A stretch of DNA of 9,787 bases from Gemmatimonadales bacterium UBA7835. Lineage in GTDB: Bacteria > Gemmatimonadota > Gemmatimonadetes > Longimicrobiales > Gaopeijiaceae. Below, in pieces: positions 1 through 6,338 of the stretch (the stretch's first letter is position 1; every line of letters begins with the position of its first letter). The translations under genes and the position numbers were made by a program. The stretch covers positions 1 to 9,787 of the forward strand of contig DLTN01000114.1 of the NCBI GenBank assembly GCA_002500925.1, read 5' to 3'. The notes under the pieces are model-generated. The model was not told where the DNA came from, ran no database searches, and worked only from the letters and a program-made list of their open reading frames with translations.

Positions 1-48
1 CGGGAGTTCACGAAAGGTCTCGAGTGGGACGAACTCTGCTTTCGGCAT
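1..48 (-). CDS. 5' end of a downstream gene, possibly a nitroreductase (partial)
   Basis: An ATG at 48 opens a frame with no stop for 16 codons to the window edge, reading MPKAEFVPLETFRELP. The gap after the TGA of the preceding gene is only 11 bases, so the two are probably co-transcribed. The segment 'FVPL...RELP' resembles the extreme N-terminus of some nitroreductase-family flavoproteins as I remember them, but 16 residues cannot establish a family and no catalytic motif is visible. No clear Shine-Dalgarno sequence precedes it. This is a tentative start of a gene whose body lies outside the window. Confidence 0.4.
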   Translation of the reverse strand, partial: MPKAEFVPLETFRELP

Positions 49-59
49 AATCGTCGTCG

Positions 60-590
60 TCAGCCCCTGAGCCGCGCGTACAAGTCAACGTGAGAGGTGC
101 CAGTCTCTGTCTCCCCAATAACTCTTGCGGCAGGCAGTCCGAGAGACTGCGAAATCAAACGGACGTTCACCATGTCTACCACTTCGTCGTGAGACAATCG
201 GATATTACCCCAGCGTGCGACTGGTGTACTCCGGTATCCATCATAGACACGCTCGAGTGCTCCTACGTGAGCATCGTCTGGCACGGGGACGTGCAGAGCA
301 GACGAACCAACTCCATACCGTGCTGTCAGCTCTGACCAACTCCTGCCAGCTTGGCGCAAAGCCACCAAAGCTTCGGGGGACACGCCACTTCGCCGAGCCA
401 CGAAGAGGACAACTGGAATTTCATCAGCTGGTATCTCCCACTCGCTAAGAATTGACACTTCGTTAGAGGGCAGACTGAAGAAGCTCGCAACGGCACTCAA
501 GTAATCTGCTTTCGCGGCCGTAGACTCTTGACCCGTAACAGGTGTGACCGAAGCCACTAGAAACATGAAGATGAGAAGAGAGCGCCGCAT
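60..590 (-). CDS. secreted protein of unknown function next to the anti-sigma gene
   Basis: A 176-residue protein, not recognised as a named family. The open frame reaches an ATG at 722, but the ATG at 590 starts a textbook signal peptide (MRRSLLIFMFLVASVTPVTG, cleavage probably near G20/Q21), so 590 is preferred; the 44 residues upstream look like translated leader. The mature part appears helical. Residues 32-48 (SAVASFFSLPSNEVSIL) and 142-158 (NVRLISQSLGLPAARVI) share a helix-LP-x3-V pattern and may be a divergent internal repeat. Between them lies 'VVLFVARRSGVSPEALVALR', then a GRSWSEL segment. No cysteines and no enzyme motif are seen. It follows the anti-sigma gene after 190 bases on the same strand and is followed closely by another gene. 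An export or envelope role tied to the sigma factor is inference. Confidence 0.75.
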   Translation of the reverse strand: MRRSLLIFMFLVASVTPVTGQESTAAKADYLSAVASFFSLPSNEVSILSEWEIPADEIPVVLFVARRSGVSPEALVALRQAGRSWSELTARYGVGSSALHVPVPDDAHVGALERVYDGYRSTPVARWGNIRLSHDEVVDMVNVRLISQSLGLPAARVIGETETGTSHVDLYARLRG

Positions 591-780
591 GAAGCTAAGT
601 TCGACCCCGGGAGATAATTTTCGACTCGAAGTATGCAGCACCCCGGTCGGAGACACCAGACAATGAAACTTGAGCATGAACCGGGCCAAACTGCCACATG
701 ATGATGTGACTTTAGCTCTCATCTAGCTAATGCGCACGAAATCAAGACACACTGATCTAGGACTTGAGCTCGTGAGTCTT

Positions 781-1929
781 CTAGCCGGGGAAAAGCCTCA
801 TCAAGAGAGTCTCCAGTTCTTGACCTGAACGGGGACCTCGCAGAATTACCCAACCCGTTTCTGCCTTAACCCTCACCTCGTTAAGGCTCGTACCCAGCGA
901 CGGTAGTACATCGAGTCCGACCCCTGGCTCGAGTAGGATGACCTGTATCGAATAGTCACCCTCTAAACGCTGCGTCGTGATTGTGCCGATGAATTTCCTG
1001 CCACCGCCAACGTTCTCGGTACGAGTCACCTCGAATCCCGGCACTGACTGCAGAGGCTCGTCTTTAAACCGACCGTCGTCCTCAGGTACAACCCGCACGC
1101 TCCCACGGCCCAGAGAAAACTGGCTGACTAATGTGGGACCAGAAACGCTACGGGGTCGGTCCATAAGCCCCTCAGATTTTGCTTCGACTTCCAGCTCCAC
1201 CAAAGTCTCGAGTGGATCCCACTGAGCGATTCCCCGGGAGGGAACGATCCGGCGGTGTGCCACCAAAAGAGGTTCGATGTCGGGGATAAGGTCCATCGGG
1301 GTCTCGATATTAATAAGCTCCACAGCGTTGCCACTCTCTGCCCTGACAACCAGCCTAGACCTCTCCCTCTCCACATCTGTAACGCCAGATCTGGGGATCT
1401 CGACCTCACCTTCTTCCCTGGCTGGATCAATCACGCTGTGCTCCTGTCCCTGACTCGATGCATCCGCTAGGACCGAGGGGCCATAGACGCCGCCCAAGTT
1501 TCTTTCGTTGAGCCCATCTGTCTCAACCATAGGATTTCCTGACTCTGTAATAGCTATCGGCGCCAAGATCACCGATTCCGAAACAAAGCCCGTGTCATCA
1601 GGTCGCATCACCCAACCCACACCAATCGCTAGGATTACTGATGCTGCCCAACTCAGTCTCCTTCCATGAACCGGGACACGGGGCGGTATCTTCCTAGTTC
1701 TTTCAGCATAGGACTTCAGTTCTTCGATACTAGGAGCATCGGCGATAGGTGCCGCCATACTAAGGATGGCATGCGCATCAGAGCGGACCCTGCGCGCGCT
1801 TTCCAGCCGTTCTGAGCACTCGGCGCAAACATCGAGATGCTCTCTGACTCTCCGTGCTTCCGCGATAGGGTATTCTTCAAGTGCACCGTCTAGATACGCA
1901 TGCAAGGCACCATCATCCACGTGCGACAT
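781..1929 (-). CDS. anti-sigma factor, zinc-finger type, single membrane span
   Basis: Membrane-bound anti-sigma factor for the overlapping ECF sigma gene. The N-terminal cytoplasmic domain carries the zinc-binding anti-sigma signature H-x3-C-x2-C (H31, C35, C38, in HLDVCAEC). A hydrophobic span (about residues 92-108, LSWAASVILAIGVGWVM) is followed by about 270 residues predicted to lie outside the cytoplasm. That tail is rich in charged and beta-prone residues and I do not recognise it; it is the likely sensor part. Start choice: the frame can begin at a GTG (1938), but an AAGGTG Shine-Dalgarno sits 6 bases before the ATG at 1929, and that GTG lies inside it, so ATG 1929 (382 residues) is preferred. 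The gene overlaps the end of the sigma gene by 17 bases, implying coupled translation. In the known family, release of the sigma factor follows an envelope signal, often by proteolysis. Confidence 0.88.
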   Translation of the reverse strand: MSHVDDGALHAYLDGALEEYPIAEARRVREHLDVCAECSERLESARRVRSDAHAILSMAAPIADAPSIEELKSYAERTRKIPPRVPVHGRRLSWAASVILAIGVGWVMRPDDTGFVSESVILAPIAITESGNPMVETDGLNERNLGGVYGPSVLADASSQGQEHSVIDPAREEGEVEIPRSGVTDVERERSRLVVRAESGNAVELINIETPMDLIPDIEPLLVAHRRIVPSRGIAQWDPLETLVELEVEAKSEGLMDRPRSVSGPTLVSQFSLGRGSVRVVPEDDGRFKDEPLQSVPGFEVTRTENVGGGRKFIGTITTQRLEGDYSIQVILLEPGVGLDVLPSLGTSLNEVRVKAETGWVILRGPRSGQELETLLMRLFPG

Positions 1930-2425
1930 CGTGCTCACCTTGTTGATTGTATGCCGTTACCAACCGCTTACGAGCGCGCGCGAGTGTCGTGCCCACCGCG
2001 CCAACAGCCATATCCAACTGTTTTGCGATTTCTGAGTAGCTTTGCCCCGCGTCCCACAGGAGCAACACCTCTCGATCCTTCTCCGAAAGGGAACTCAGTG
2101 CATTCCGGACTGCGCCGTGGCGTTCTTTCGAATCTAAGTCGGCTTCGGGTCCCCCTTGCGAGGCAGAAGTAGCCTCGCGATCGCTCTTGAGCAGCACGAG
2201 GTGTTTCTTTCTGCGAATGGCTGTCCGCGCCTCATCTCTCGCTAGGTTTGCTGCGACCTGGAATAACCAAGCCCTTGGTTTTTTTGGGTTGTGCTCGAGC
2301 GCACGAACGAACGCCTCCTGAGCTAGATCCCTCGCTCTCTCCACGTCCCACACTTTTCTGTGAAGGAAGCGCACCAGATCTGGGAAGGTTGTCCTGTACA
2401 GATCATTCCAGTCGATGCGACTCAC
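1913..2425 (-). CDS. ECF-type RNA polymerase sigma factor (sigma-70 family)
   Basis: Region 2 is seen in 'FPDLVRFLHRKVWDVERARD' followed by LAQEAFVRAL and PRAWLFQVAANLARDEAR, the usual core-binding and -10-recognition helices. Region 4 is seen in LSSLSEKDREVLLLWDAG, then SYSEIAKQLDMAVGAVGTTL and ARARKRL, the helix-turn-helix that reads the -35 element. A short acidic, serine-rich linker joins them. There is no extra C-terminal domain, so it is a minimal group IV factor. The frame extends to a TTG at 2449 (178 residues), but neither start has a good ribosome site. The GTG at 2425 (170 residues) is preferred because a short upstream frame ends in a GTGA overlap with it. It overlaps the anti-sigma gene at its 3' end, the classic arrangement. 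Autoregulation is expected, but I could not find a convincing ECF promoter upstream. Confidence 0.92.
   Translation of the reverse strand: MSRIDWNDLYRTTFPDLVRFLHRKVWDVERARDLAQEAFVRALEHNPKKPRAWLFQVAANLARDEARTAIRRKKHLVLLKSDREATSASQGGPEADLDSKERHGAVRNALSSLSEKDREVLLLWDAGQSYSEIAKQLDMAVGAVGTTLARARKRLVTAYNQQGEHDVARG
1936..1941 (-). promoter_or_regulatory. ribosome binding site deciding the anti-sigma start
   Basis: On the minus strand AAGGTG is followed by six bases (AGCACG) and then ATG at 1929. It lies inside the sigma coding region, which fits coupled translation, and it makes the in-frame GTG at 1938 an unlikely start because that GTG is part of the site. Confidence 0.55.
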
Positions 2426-2484
2426 GCACCCAACCCGATGCTTCGCCAAGCAGCCAAAATAGACCTCATTGTTTCGTCGTTCAT
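2422..2484 (-). CDS. possible 20-codon leader ORF overlapping the sigma start
   Basis: ATG at 2484 (a second in-frame ATG at 2469) opens a 20-codon frame, MNDETMRSILAAWRSIGLGA, whose TGA overlaps the GTG at 2425 as GTGA. That overlap is typical of translational coupling, so it could set expression of the sigma gene. No good Shine-Dalgarno precedes either ATG, and a frame this short may be chance. It does not resemble an ECF N-terminus, so a frameshifted extension of the sigma gene seems unlikely. Confidence 0.22.
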   Translation of the reverse strand: MNDETMRSILAAWRSIGLGA

Positions 2485-2508
2485 AAGTGATCTACTGTTT
2501 TTCAGGAA

Positions 2509-2525
2509 GATCGTTCACTTCGATC
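2509..2525. repeat. short inverted repeat in the divergent region
   Basis: GATCG, a 7-base spacer TTCACTT, then CGATC: a perfect 5-bp-arm inverted repeat 25 bases upstream of the leader-ORF ATG, in the region between the divergent sigma and dehydrogenase genes. It could be a regulator site or weak hairpin; arms this short can occur by chance. Confidence 0.25.
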
Positions 2526-2566
2526 ATCCCCCTGTTCTTTTAGGACGGTCTAGCGATCACCCCTTG

Positions 2567-2584
2567 CACACAGACGTGAGTGTG
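2567..2584. promoter_or_regulatory. candidate operator, imperfect palindrome between divergent genes
   Basis: CACACAGACGTGAGTGTG matches its own reverse complement at 14 of 18 positions, with CACAC/GTGTG arms and a central ACGT. It sits in the roughly 145-base region between the divergent sigma and dehydrogenase genes, about 50-60 bases before the dehydrogenase start, where an operator would be expected. No cognate regulator can be named. Confidence 0.28.
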
Positions 2585-2618
2585 GACTGATTCCTCAGGC
2601 ATTCAGCAGCATCTATCC

Positions 2619-2623
2619 GGAGG
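2619..2623 (+). promoter_or_regulatory. strong ribosome binding site of the dehydrogenase gene
   Basis: GGAGG, a perfect Shine-Dalgarno core. It is 7 bases from an in-frame CTG at 2631 but 16 bases from the first canonical start, GTG 2640. An ATG directly abutting it (2624) is out of frame. The spacing therefore favours initiation at CTG 2631. Confidence 0.65.
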
Positions 2624-2630
2624 ATGAATC

Positions 2631-3770
2631 CTGTATATCGTGGTGCTGGGCGGAGGCCGTGTGGGCAGCGCAATCGTGCGTGACCTGACCGCAGAAGATG
2701 AATTCGAAGTACTAGTCGTCGACATCGACCCGGTAGCGGTTGAGAAGATGACGCGCTTCGGAGCGGACGGGGTCGTCGCAGACCTGTCACAGATCGAGAA
2801 TGTCAGTCGGGCCGTGAAGGACGCAGACTTAGTGGTTGGCGCCGTTCCCGGCTTCATGGGATACCGAACCGTAAAAAGAGTACTCCAAGAAGGTCGACCA
2901 ATCGTCGACATTTCTTTTTTTGAGGAGGACTCGGCCGGTCTTCAAGACCTAGCAGAGAGCGCCGGAGTCCCTTGCCTGGTCGACTGTGGCGTGGCACCCG
3001 GACTCAGCAACCTCGTGCTCGGGAACCGTGAGGAACACTTCGACGAAACAGAGTCTTACGTATGCTTTGCGGGTGGTCTTCCAAAAGAGCGCGTCTTGCC
3101 ATGGGAATACAAGGCACCTTTTTCGCCGGCCGACGTCATTGAAGAGTACGTGCGGCCTGCACGTCAGAGACAAGCCGGTCAAGTTGTCACTAAGCCAGCG
3201 CTGACGGACACCGAACTGATCGACGTCCCAGGCATTGGGAGCCTCGAGGCGTTCAATACCGACGGCCTGCGCTCATTACTCCGGAATTGCGCGACGCCCA
3301 ACATGGTCGAAAAGACGCTGAGGTATCCCGGACACGCGGCACGGATGCAAACGTTACGAGAAGCCGGCTTTTTCTCATCAGAGCCCGTCCAAGCCGCATC
3401 CGGAAGCGTGGTTCCGAGAGATGTGACCGAGTCACTCCTTTTCGACGCGTGGCGATTCGATGAAGGCGATCTCGACCTCACCATCCTTCGCATTGTCATC
3501 GAGGGGACCAAAGACGGTCAGCGGCAGCGGCATACTTTCAGCATGGTAGATCACTACAATCCTGCCACTGAAACGATGTCTGTAGCTCGCACGACCGGAT
3601 ACACGTGTACCTCTATGGTCAAACTCATAGCTAAAGGAATCTGGGCTCAGCCTGGCCTAGCCACACCGGAAATCGTAGGGCGCAATCAAGAAGCGTACGA
3701 TGCTGTTATCGAACATCTTCGTGACCGAGACGTCTACCTCGATCTCAATGTGGAAGTACTGCCTCTCTAG
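2631..3770 (+). CDS. lysine 6-dehydrogenase / saccharopine dehydrogenase family protein
   Basis: Cytoplasmic NAD(P)-dependent dehydrogenase of the saccharopine dehydrogenase family, closest in my reading to L-lysine 6-dehydrogenases, which oxidatively deaminate lysine; length (379 with the CTG start, 376 from GTG 2640) fits theirs. The N-terminal Rossmann fold shows GGGRVG (G7, G9, G12) and an acidic second strand, VLVVDID (D31), which suggests NAD rather than NADP. Shared landmarks are DCGVAPG (118-124), SLEAFNTDG (204-212), TLRYPGHA (229-236) and ARTTGYT (319-325). Start: CTG 2631 gives the complete first strand (MYIVVLGGG) and ideal spacing from GGAGG; GTG 2640 is what a standard caller would choose. 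The gene is alone on its strand, divergent from the sigma gene and convergent with the peptidase gene 43 bases away. The exact substrate (lysine, saccharopine or another amino acid) cannot be fixed. Confidence 0.88.
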   Translation: MYIVVLGGGRVGSAIVRDLTAEDEFEVLVVDIDPVAVEKMTRFGADGVVADLSQIENVSRAVKDADLVVGAVPGFMGYRTVKRVLQEGRPIVDISFFEEDSAGLQDLAESAGVPCLVDCGVAPGLSNLVLGNREEHFDETESYVCFAGGLPKERVLPWEYKAPFSPADVIEEYVRPARQRQAGQVVTKPALTDTELIDVPGIGSLEAFNTDGLRSLLRNCATPNMVEKTLRYPGHAARMQTLREAGFFSSEPVQAASGSVVPRDVTESLLFDAWRFDEGDLDLTILRIVIEGTKDGQRQRHTFSMVDHYNPATETMSVARTTGYTCTSMVKLIAKGIWAQPGLATPEIVGRNQEAYDAVIEHLRDRDVYLDLNVEVLPL

Positions 3771-3813
3771 TGACTCAAAGAATAAGGTGCGCCCCGATCC
3801 GATACGGGTCTCC

Positions 3814-5382
3814 TTAATGACCTCTCATGACCGGGTACAGTCCTGATTCGATTTGACCGTCGAAAATCGCCCAGTTAGCGAACCCGTCATCGGAACGTGG
3901 TTCCAATAAGGTGAAAGCCAGTCGCCCGAGAGGCTGATCCACGGGCACCGCTACTGTGCCCGGCGGCAATGCACGAGTAACGGAGCGCCAAGAACCGAAC
4001 ACGACCCGTTCGTTACGGCCCTGAAAAGAACGATCAGCTGTTGTCGTCGAATCCACTATGAATTGTTCGATCTGGACTTCGCCGACCGGCGCCATGCCAG
4101 TCTCAACCCCGTGAGCACGAAGACGCTCAATTGCGCTTTCCGCATCCGGAAGGATGTAGTAAACAGCAGGAGCTACTTCAACTTCAGTAGGTGAGAATGT
4201 CCCAAATTCATGCATCAAAACCGGATTAGACACCTCCTGGCGGCGAAGAATAATCTCACCGGTCTGCGGATGCCTCTCCTCCGCAACCTCTCCCATCAGA
4301 ATCTCTACTTCAGACGGCGAACTCTCGAACGTAGCTCTCGTCGCTAGCTCCATCCCTACCACACTAGCGTCCGCTTCCCGCACTAAGTCTTGGATGCTCT
4401 CCGCGTTCTCCTGAGCGAAATCGAGGATCTCCTCAACGAACCAGAGAGTGCTCATTACCCGATCTTCGAACGTATCGTATGCGTATGCCTCAGATAGAAT
4501 CGCCATCCGGTTACGCAGCCCAATGTAATTGTTGTTGAAACGAGGCCTGTGATCAAACGTGTACCAACCAGGACGGCGCTGACTCGTATTCCCGTAGTAG
4601 TAGTAGTCCCACCCGTGCTTTTCCTTTATTCGATCGGTAACGGTGGGGAGCCATTCATCACGAAGGAAAGAATCGATCGAGCCCGGTGTGTTGGGGTGCA
4701 GTGGGGGAGAATAGGTGAGGCGGTATGCATGCCGGGTCCCATTCGTTGTGTGCAGATCAACCCCGACGTGCGGATCGTACGCGGTCATCATCCTGACTAA
4801 AGACCTCGCTTCCGGGGAATCCAGCTTCATGTGATCCCGATTGAGATCGAGTCCCTGAGCATTCGGACGCTGACCCATCCCACCAAGAGGGCCGTGCTGT
4901 CGAGGCCTGTTCCTAAGATCAACACGCTCGTTGCCGTCGGCATTGTAGATTGGCGCTATCAAGAGTACGAGATCGTCGGCCCATGACGGATAATGCCCAC
5001 GTACGTAGTCGCGCAGCAGCATCTGTAGGGCTTCTTTGCCGCAAACTTCTCCCGCGTGGATGTTTCCCTGCAGATAGATTCTGGTTTTACCGGTATTAAG
5101 CACTGCTTGAGGAGATGCATCTGGTGCGCCGAGTACCAAGAGCGGCAATCGTCTGCCCTCGTTGGTATATCCGAAGTTGGTCAGGTGGATTTCGTCTGAG
5201 CCTGCTGCAAGCGCTTCAGCAAAAGCCATGACATCCTCATAGCTGCTCGTCTCTATAAAATCGGTAGCTTCCGCCCGAGTCAGCAGCTGGTCGAACGACT
5301 CCTGAGCTTCTGCAGCGTTGTCTTCCGTAGCGCTATAGGTAATGACGAGTGCCAGTATCAGCAGGTAGCGAAAACGGATCAT
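3814..5382 (-). CDS. secreted M14-family zinc carboxypeptidase
   Basis: Exported metallopeptidase, 522 residues. The signal peptide is about residues 1-27 (MIRFRYLLILALVITYSAT..., probable cleavage after AEAQ). The M14 zinc site is visible: H109 and E112 in NIHAGE and H211 in VDLHTTNG. The substrate-binding pair N181-R182 lies in LDLNRDH, and the catalytic glutamate is probably E298 in ILSEAYAYD. The catalytic domain ends near residue 330; about 190 residues follow with no motif I recognise, probably a beta-rich accessory domain. M14 enzymes usually remove C-terminal residues from peptides, but some cleave other amide-linked groups, so the substrate is open. ATG 5382 is the natural start because the signal peptide begins there; its ribosome site is weak. 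The MarR-type gene lies 115 bases upstream on the same strand, so they may share regulation. Confidence 0.93.
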   Translation of the reverse strand: MIRFRYLLILALVITYSATEDNAAEAQESFDQLLTRAEATDFIETSSYEDVMAFAEALAAGSDEIHLTNFGYTNEGRRLPLLVLGAPDASPQAVLNTGKTRIYLQGNIHAGEVCGKEALQMLLRDYVRGHYPSWADDLVLLIAPIYNADGNERVDLRNRPRQHGPLGGMGQRPNAQGLDLNRDHMKLDSPEARSLVRMMTAYDPHVGVDLHTTNGTRHAYRLTYSPPLHPNTPGSIDSFLRDEWLPTVTDRIKEKHGWDYYYYGNTSQRRPGWYTFDHRPRFNNNYIGLRNRMAILSEAYAYDTFEDRVMSTLWFVEEILDFAQENAESIQDLVREADASVVGMELATRATFESSPSEVEILMGEVAEERHPQTGEIILRRQEVSNPVLMHEFGTFSPTEVEVAPAVYYILPDAESAIERLRAHGVETGMAPVGEVQIEQFIVDSTTTADRSFQGRNERVVFGSWRSVTRALPPGTVAVPVDQPLGRLAFTLLEPRSDDGFANWAIFDGQIESGLYPVMRGH

Positions 5383-5497
5383 GCCAGATTCCAGTTTGAG
5401 TTCGGGGAGAAAACGTAGTAAGGCCTTGGCTATCCGTATAGCTTGCGATCGCTCGTGTCAGAGTCCCGAGTCTAGCAAAACCTGAAACGGGGCCTGC

Positions 5498-6046
5498 TTA
5501 GCTGGATTCGGGCAAAACCTCTTCCGATCCCGAACTCGCAGAGCCTGGTCCGCCAGCGAGACCCTCCACGTACCGATTGTGGTCCGCTTCCAATCTGGAT
5601 GTAGCCTCAGCAAGAATACTGAGCCCGTTCAGAGCCCGATCACGCTCCTCGGGTCGCATACTCATAAGCACCGCGTCTACTCGGGCTGGATCAAGAGGGG
5701 GAGCAGCGTCGCGGATAGCCCTGCCTTCAGCGGTAAGAAGAACATTCATCACCCTCCTATCGGCCGGATCCCTACTCCTCGTTATAAGACCTGCCACTTC
5801 GAGCCTTTTTAAGTTCAGAGACATCGTGGACATGGTAACGCCAAGGTACTCGGCGAGTTCCCCAACCATTACGGGGTCAACATCATCCATCTGCCTAAGG
5901 AGCCTCAACTGATGCTCCGTGACCTGGACATCCGACGGAAGCGCTTCCCAAAACCTCAGCCTGAGCCTCTCGGTGATCCGTGGGAGCGTATACAACACAA
6001 AATCTACATTAGACATGCCAATATAGTAATTAATTTGATTCGTCAA
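5498..6046 (-). CDS. MarR-family transcriptional regulator
   Basis: DNA-binding regulator, 182 residues from the TTG start. The winged helix runs from about residue 43: TEHQLRLLRQM, then VGELAEYLGVTMSTMSLNLK (helix-turn-helix with recognition helix) and RLEVAGLI, followed by the wing DPADRRVMNVLLTAEG, which has the conserved D-x-R-R. Helices before and after supply the usual dimer interface. A short Gly/Ser/Glu tail (about 161-182) is extra. The TTG start lies inside a perfect palindrome; the in-frame ATG at codon 11 (MSNVDF, near 6016) is a likely alternative that leaves the palindrome outside the gene. Neither has a clear Shine-Dalgarno. MarR proteins usually repress their own gene and a neighbour, and release DNA on binding a small ligand or on oxidation. 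The targets here could be itself, the peptidase and the divergent TerC gene. Confidence 0.92.
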   Translation of the reverse strand: MTNQINYYIGMSNVDFVLYTLPRITERLRLRFWEALPSDVQVTEHQLRLLRQMDDVDPVMVGELAEYLGVTMSTMSLNLKRLEVAGLITRSRDPADRRVMNVLLTAEGRAIRDAAPPLDPARVDAVLMSMRPEERDRALNGLSILAEATSRLEADHNRYVEGLAGGPGSASSGSEEVLPESS

Positions 6047-6047
6047 A
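6021..6047 (-). promoter_or_regulatory. candidate sigma-70 promoter for the MarR-type gene
   Basis: On the minus strand TTGACG (-35, five of six matches) is followed after about 15 bases by TATATT (-10, five of six). The spacer is short. The -35 box falls in the centre of the palindrome, so a bound repressor would block it. Transcription from here would begin close to the alternative ATG, giving a nearly leaderless message, which makes this assignment tentative. Confidence 0.3.
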
Positions 6048-6060
6048 TCAAATTAATTAA
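6028..6060. promoter_or_regulatory. probable MarR operator, perfect 14-bp inverted repeat
   Basis: TAATTAATTTGATT, a 5-base spacer CGTCA, then AATCAAATTAATTA: two perfect 14-bp arms in an AT-rich island. It covers the proposed TTG start of the MarR-type gene and ends about 10 bases before the alternative ATG. Its symmetry, AT-richness and position between the divergent regulator and TerC genes are what a MarR dimer operator would show. Runs of A and T make exact positions uncertain by about one base. Confidence 0.7.
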
Positions 6061-6338
6061 TCGTTACCATGGTTGATGATATAGGGTTATTGAGCGGCTA
6101 GCGGGGTTCTAACCACGATGCGAGGAAGGGTTCGTTAGAGAGGCAAACGGCTCGGATGCCAAATCCGCTTAAAACACGTACCGGAGGAATTCGCCCCTCT
6201 CTTCAAAGAAAGCGTGGCCTGAGAGCGAAGGCGCAGCTCTTTGGATCAGGTACCCGCTGCGACTACCTTGGTCATATTCCGCTAAAGACGCCCGATCCTG
6301 GGCCAGCACCTGGACCCCTTCTGCAGCTCTGGCACGAC
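6061..6338. other. region upstream of the TerC gene, no gene assigned
   Basis: The TerC frame is open back to an ATG at 6156, adding 61 residues rich in Arg, Pro and Gly with no membrane character and unlike the family, so I treat it as leader. A GGAGG at 6182-6186 is not followed by a start at useful distance. I looked for the manganese (yybP-ykoY) riboswitch often found before such genes and did not see its GGGGAGUAG core. No convincing promoter, tRNA or terminator was found. Confidence 0.4.

Noticed and set aside
591..722. Upstream extension of the secreted protein to ATG 722
   Set aside because: It would bury a clean signal peptide 44 residues inside the protein; ATG 590 explains the sequence better.
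3771..3813. Terminator between the convergent dehydrogenase and peptidase genes
   Set aside because: Only a 4-bp CCCG/CGGG stem can be drawn and no U-tract follows.
4594..4606. GTA triplet repeat
   Set aside because: It only encodes the tyrosine run (YYYY) of the peptidase and is too short to be a meaningful repeat.
4549..4800. 83-codon open frame on the plus strand inside the peptidase gene
   Set aside because: It is antisense to a clearly coding region and resembles no protein I know; other antisense frames in the window were dismissed for the same reason.
6090..6170. Possible tRNA suggested by GGTTCTAACC and GGGTTCG-like stretches
   Set aside because: No cloverleaf, anticodon arm or matching acceptor stem could be built.
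6156..6338. 61-residue N-terminal extension of the TerC protein from ATG 6156
   Set aside because: It is Arg/Pro/Gly-rich, non-hydrophobic and unlike the family, whose members begin at about MIEW.
6061..6338. Manganese (yybP-ykoY) riboswitch before the TerC gene
   Set aside because: The conserved GGGGAGUAG core and its partner loop were not found by eye; a covariance-model search would settle it.
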